Shown one piece after another: positions 62,581 to 64,000 of a stretch of 64,000 nt of DNA (positions are counted from its first letter, which is position 1; each line of letters starts with the position of its first letter). A program made the position numbers and the translations under genes. The notes beneath the pieces were generated by a model. The model worked only from the letters and a program-made list of their open reading frames with translations, had not been told where the DNA came from and searched no databases. The stretch is from Mycetocola manganoxydans. GTDB lineage: Bacteria; Actinomycetota; Actinomycetes; Actinomycetales; Microbacteriaceae. The stretch lies in NCBI RefSeq assembly GCF_003667545.1, contig NZ_RCUV01000009.1:62001-126000 (forward strand), in the 5' to 3' direction.

Positions 62581-62721
62581 CGACGCCGCATCCGCACCCG
62601 CCCGCATTCGCCCGCATCGGGAAGGCGTTGCTCGGCCAGTTTTGGTCGAAGAATCTCGAACTATATAGCCGAAAGTGACCGAGCAACCGAGGTGTACCGC
62701 CATTACCGGCCGAGCAGCGCG

Positions 62722-63597
62722 TCAGCGTGCCGGATACACCGGCTGTGACCCCGTGCCCGCGTCAATGATCGCCTGCACGACGGCATCCGGGGTGGTGTTC
62801 TCGCCCAGCCGATTGGGTTTCCCGTCGCCGTGGTAGTCACTCGACCCGGTGAGCACGAGGTCGAACCGCTCCGCGAGCTCGCGCAGTCGCACCTTGCCGT
62901 CCTCGGTGTTCTCACGGTGGTCGATCTCGAGTCCGAACAGTCCGGCGTCGACGAGCTGCCCGAGCTCGCGCTCGCTGATCATGGCGTCACGTCCCCGTGT
63001 TGCCGGGTGGGCGATCACAGGCACTCCCCCAGCCGCCTTTACCAGCCGGACCGCCTTGAGCGGGTCAGGGGCATAGTGGGGCAGGTAGTAACCGGTACGC
63101 GGGTGCAGGATGCCGGCGAACGCCTCCGACCTGGTGGGTACATGCCCACGCGCCACGAGGGCGTCGGCGATGTGCGGCCGTCCCACGGTTGCGCCGGGAG
63201 TCGTCTGCGCGACCACGTCGTCCCAGCTCAGGCTGTAGTCAGCCGCGATCTTCTGCACGATCGACTCGGCACGGCGCAGCCGCGACTCGCGGATCCGTGC
63301 CGTCTCGGTGTTGAGATCTCCGTTATCCGGGTCGAAGAGGTATGCCAGAAGGTGCACACTCTTGTAGCCGAGCCGCGCACTGAATTCCATGCCGGGAATA
63401 AGGGTGATGCCCACCTCGGTCGCCGCGACGGATGCCTCCTGCCAGCCGGCCGTCGAGTCGTGGTCGGTCAGCGCGACCACTCCCAGTCCAGCGGCGGCCG
63501 CTTCACGGATCACGCGCGACGGTGATTGCGTTCCGTCGGAGACCCGGGAGTGCGAGTGCAGATCCGCGGGCCCACTGAAGAGGGGTCGAGCTGGCAT
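62722..63597 (-). CDS. PHP domain phosphoesterase (YciV/RNase AM-like)
   Basis: A 291-residue metal-dependent phosphoesterase. The PHP motifs are visible in order: ADLHSHSRVSDG (H-x-H), ALTDHDS, IPGMEFSA, VIAHPATRG and the C-terminal GSSDYHG. The insert with ILHPRTGYYLP is typical of the YciV group, members of which act on nucleoside 3',5'-bisphosphates or RNA 5' ends. Start is the ATG at 63597. It converges with rhlE across the repeat region and diverges from the next gene. Confidence 0.9.
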   Translation of the reverse strand: MPARPLFSGPADLHSHSRVSDGTQSPSRVIREAAAAGLGVVALTDHDSTAGWQEASVAATEVGITLIPGMEFSARLGYKSVHLLAYLFDPDNGDLNTETARIRESRLRRAESIVQKIAADYSLSWDDVVAQTTPGATVGRPHIADALVARGHVPTRSEAFAGILHPRTGYYLPHYAPDPLKAVRLVKAAGGVPVIAHPATRGRDAMISERELGQLVDAGLFGLEIDHRENTEDGKVRLRELAERFDLVLTGSSDYHGDGKPNRLGENTTPDAVVQAIIDAGTGSQPVYPAR

Positions 63598-63654
63598 CCT
63601 CACAGTGTATGGCCGAGGGCGCGTGTTTCCGGCCTCCTCCCAGTCGCGAGTCGA

Positions 63655-63660
63655 TAGTGT
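63655..63660 (+). promoter_or_regulatory. Candidate -10 of the endonuclease/exonuclease/phosphatase gene
   Basis: TAGTGT ends 9 bases before the ATG at 63670, consistent with a leader of only a few bases. No ribosome-binding site is seen. Confidence 0.35.
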
Positions 63661-63669
63661 GGCTGCACC

Positions 63670-64000
63670 ATGCTCAAAGTCCTCGGCGCCCTCGCCACCG
63701 TTGCGATCGCCGTGCTTCTCCTCGTGTGCACGTGGCCGCAGTTCTTCGGTTTGCAAACCACCTGGATCGTCGCGCAGATCACGTCGATGCGGTCCCTCGT
63801 CATCGTCGCGTCCGTCCTCGCGGCCGTCATCTTCGCCCTGCTCGCGCTGGCCCGCCCGCTCCGCGCCTTCGCCGGCACGATCGTGCTCCTGCTACTCGTG
63901 TTCGCCGGCGCCAACGCGGCGATCGCCGTGAACCGCGGCCTGGGAGACACCAGGTTCGCCGAGGACACCGCCGACTCCATCACGGTGCTGAGCTGGAACA
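63670..64000 (+). CDS. Endonuclease/exonuclease/phosphatase family protein, N-terminal part (cut by window edge)
   Basis: The visible 110 codons encode three hydrophobic segments (about residues 5-22, 40-60 and 65-82) and then DSITVLSWN, the start of the EEP (DNase I-like) domain where L-S-W/Y-N carries the first catalytic Asn. This arrangement, membrane anchor plus extracytoplasmic EEP domain, is frequent in actinobacteria. The catalytic part lies outside the window. Confidence 0.75.
   Translation, partial: MLKVLGALATVAIAVLLLVCTWPQFFGLQTTWIVAQITSMRSLVIVASVLAAVIFALLALARPLRAFAGTIVLLLLVFAGANAAIAVNRGLGDTRFAEDTADSITVLSWN

Noticed and set aside
62209-62748. Plus-strand open frame of 179 codons running through the hairpin repeats
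   Set aside because: It is made of the repeats themselves, starts inside the rhlE terminator region and shows no protein-like composition.

Overview
The window looks like ordinary chromosome from a high-G+C actinobacterium, most likely a Microbacteriaceae member. The evidence is G+C-rich codon use with many GTG/TTG starts, a prfB-ftsE-ftsX block, a DUF3039 and a DUF3107 (TB9.4-like) gene, a UPF0182 protein, an AdnAB helicase-nuclease pair instead of RecBCD or AddAB, and two small proteins of a family I associate with Microbacteriaceae. I see no insertion sequence, prophage, integrase or CRISPR array. The assignment to family is inference.

Layout. 1-4837: ftsX (cut by the left edge), ftsE, prfB, an MFS exporter and an SDR dehydrogenase. 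4894-11117: a leftward Tad (Flp pilus-type) operon read tadA-tadB-tadC-pilin candidate-tadE-tadE-like-tadG-like, with a subtilisin-like protease gene at its end. 11233-17870: tRNA-Leu, DedA, cation efflux, LLM oxidoreductase, rdgB, rph, murI, pncB. 17875-22342: DUF3039 and an ABC exporter whose ATPase carries about 600 residues of low-complexity N-terminal extension. 22600-29948: a cell-surface polymer locus made of a sugar/alcohol-phosphate nucleotidyltransferase, a Wzm/Wzt-type ABC exporter, an EcsC-like protein, a TagF-like polymerase, two family-2 glycosyltransferases and a CDP-alcohol phosphatidyltransferase. 30063-39203: HtrA protease, secreted PKD protein and lipoprotein, aminotransferase, amidohydrolase, an M23 peptidase flanked by two paralogous small proteins, a second SDR and tRNA-fMet. 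39286-47960: methyltransferase, UPF0182, YlbL-type protease, DUF2342 protein and a secreted CWB2/serine-hydrolase/SH3 protein.

48016-62175 is a DNA-repair neighbourhood: a TOMM/ThiF-like protein, uvrD2, nudC, a kinase-fold gene that has lost its catalytic residues, adnB, adnA, DUF3107, a small membrane protein, a ferritin-like protein and rhlE. The order resembles the Mycobacterium tuberculosis Rv3198c-Rv3211 segment. The two rightward genes here run tail-to-tail into the helicase genes and overlap them by about 140 and 97 bases. The window ends with a gene-free stretch holding two copies of a hairpin-forming repeat (62336-62580), a PHP phosphoesterase and the start of an endonuclease/exonuclease/phosphatase gene cut by the right edge.

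The most interesting items are the kinase-fold protein without catalytic residues beside adnAB, the intergenic hairpin repeats, a short oligomer (CGGATGC/GCATCCG) that seems strongly over-represented across the window, the CDP-alcohol transferase with His in place of the fourth Asp, and the ABC ATPase with a histone-H1-like extension.
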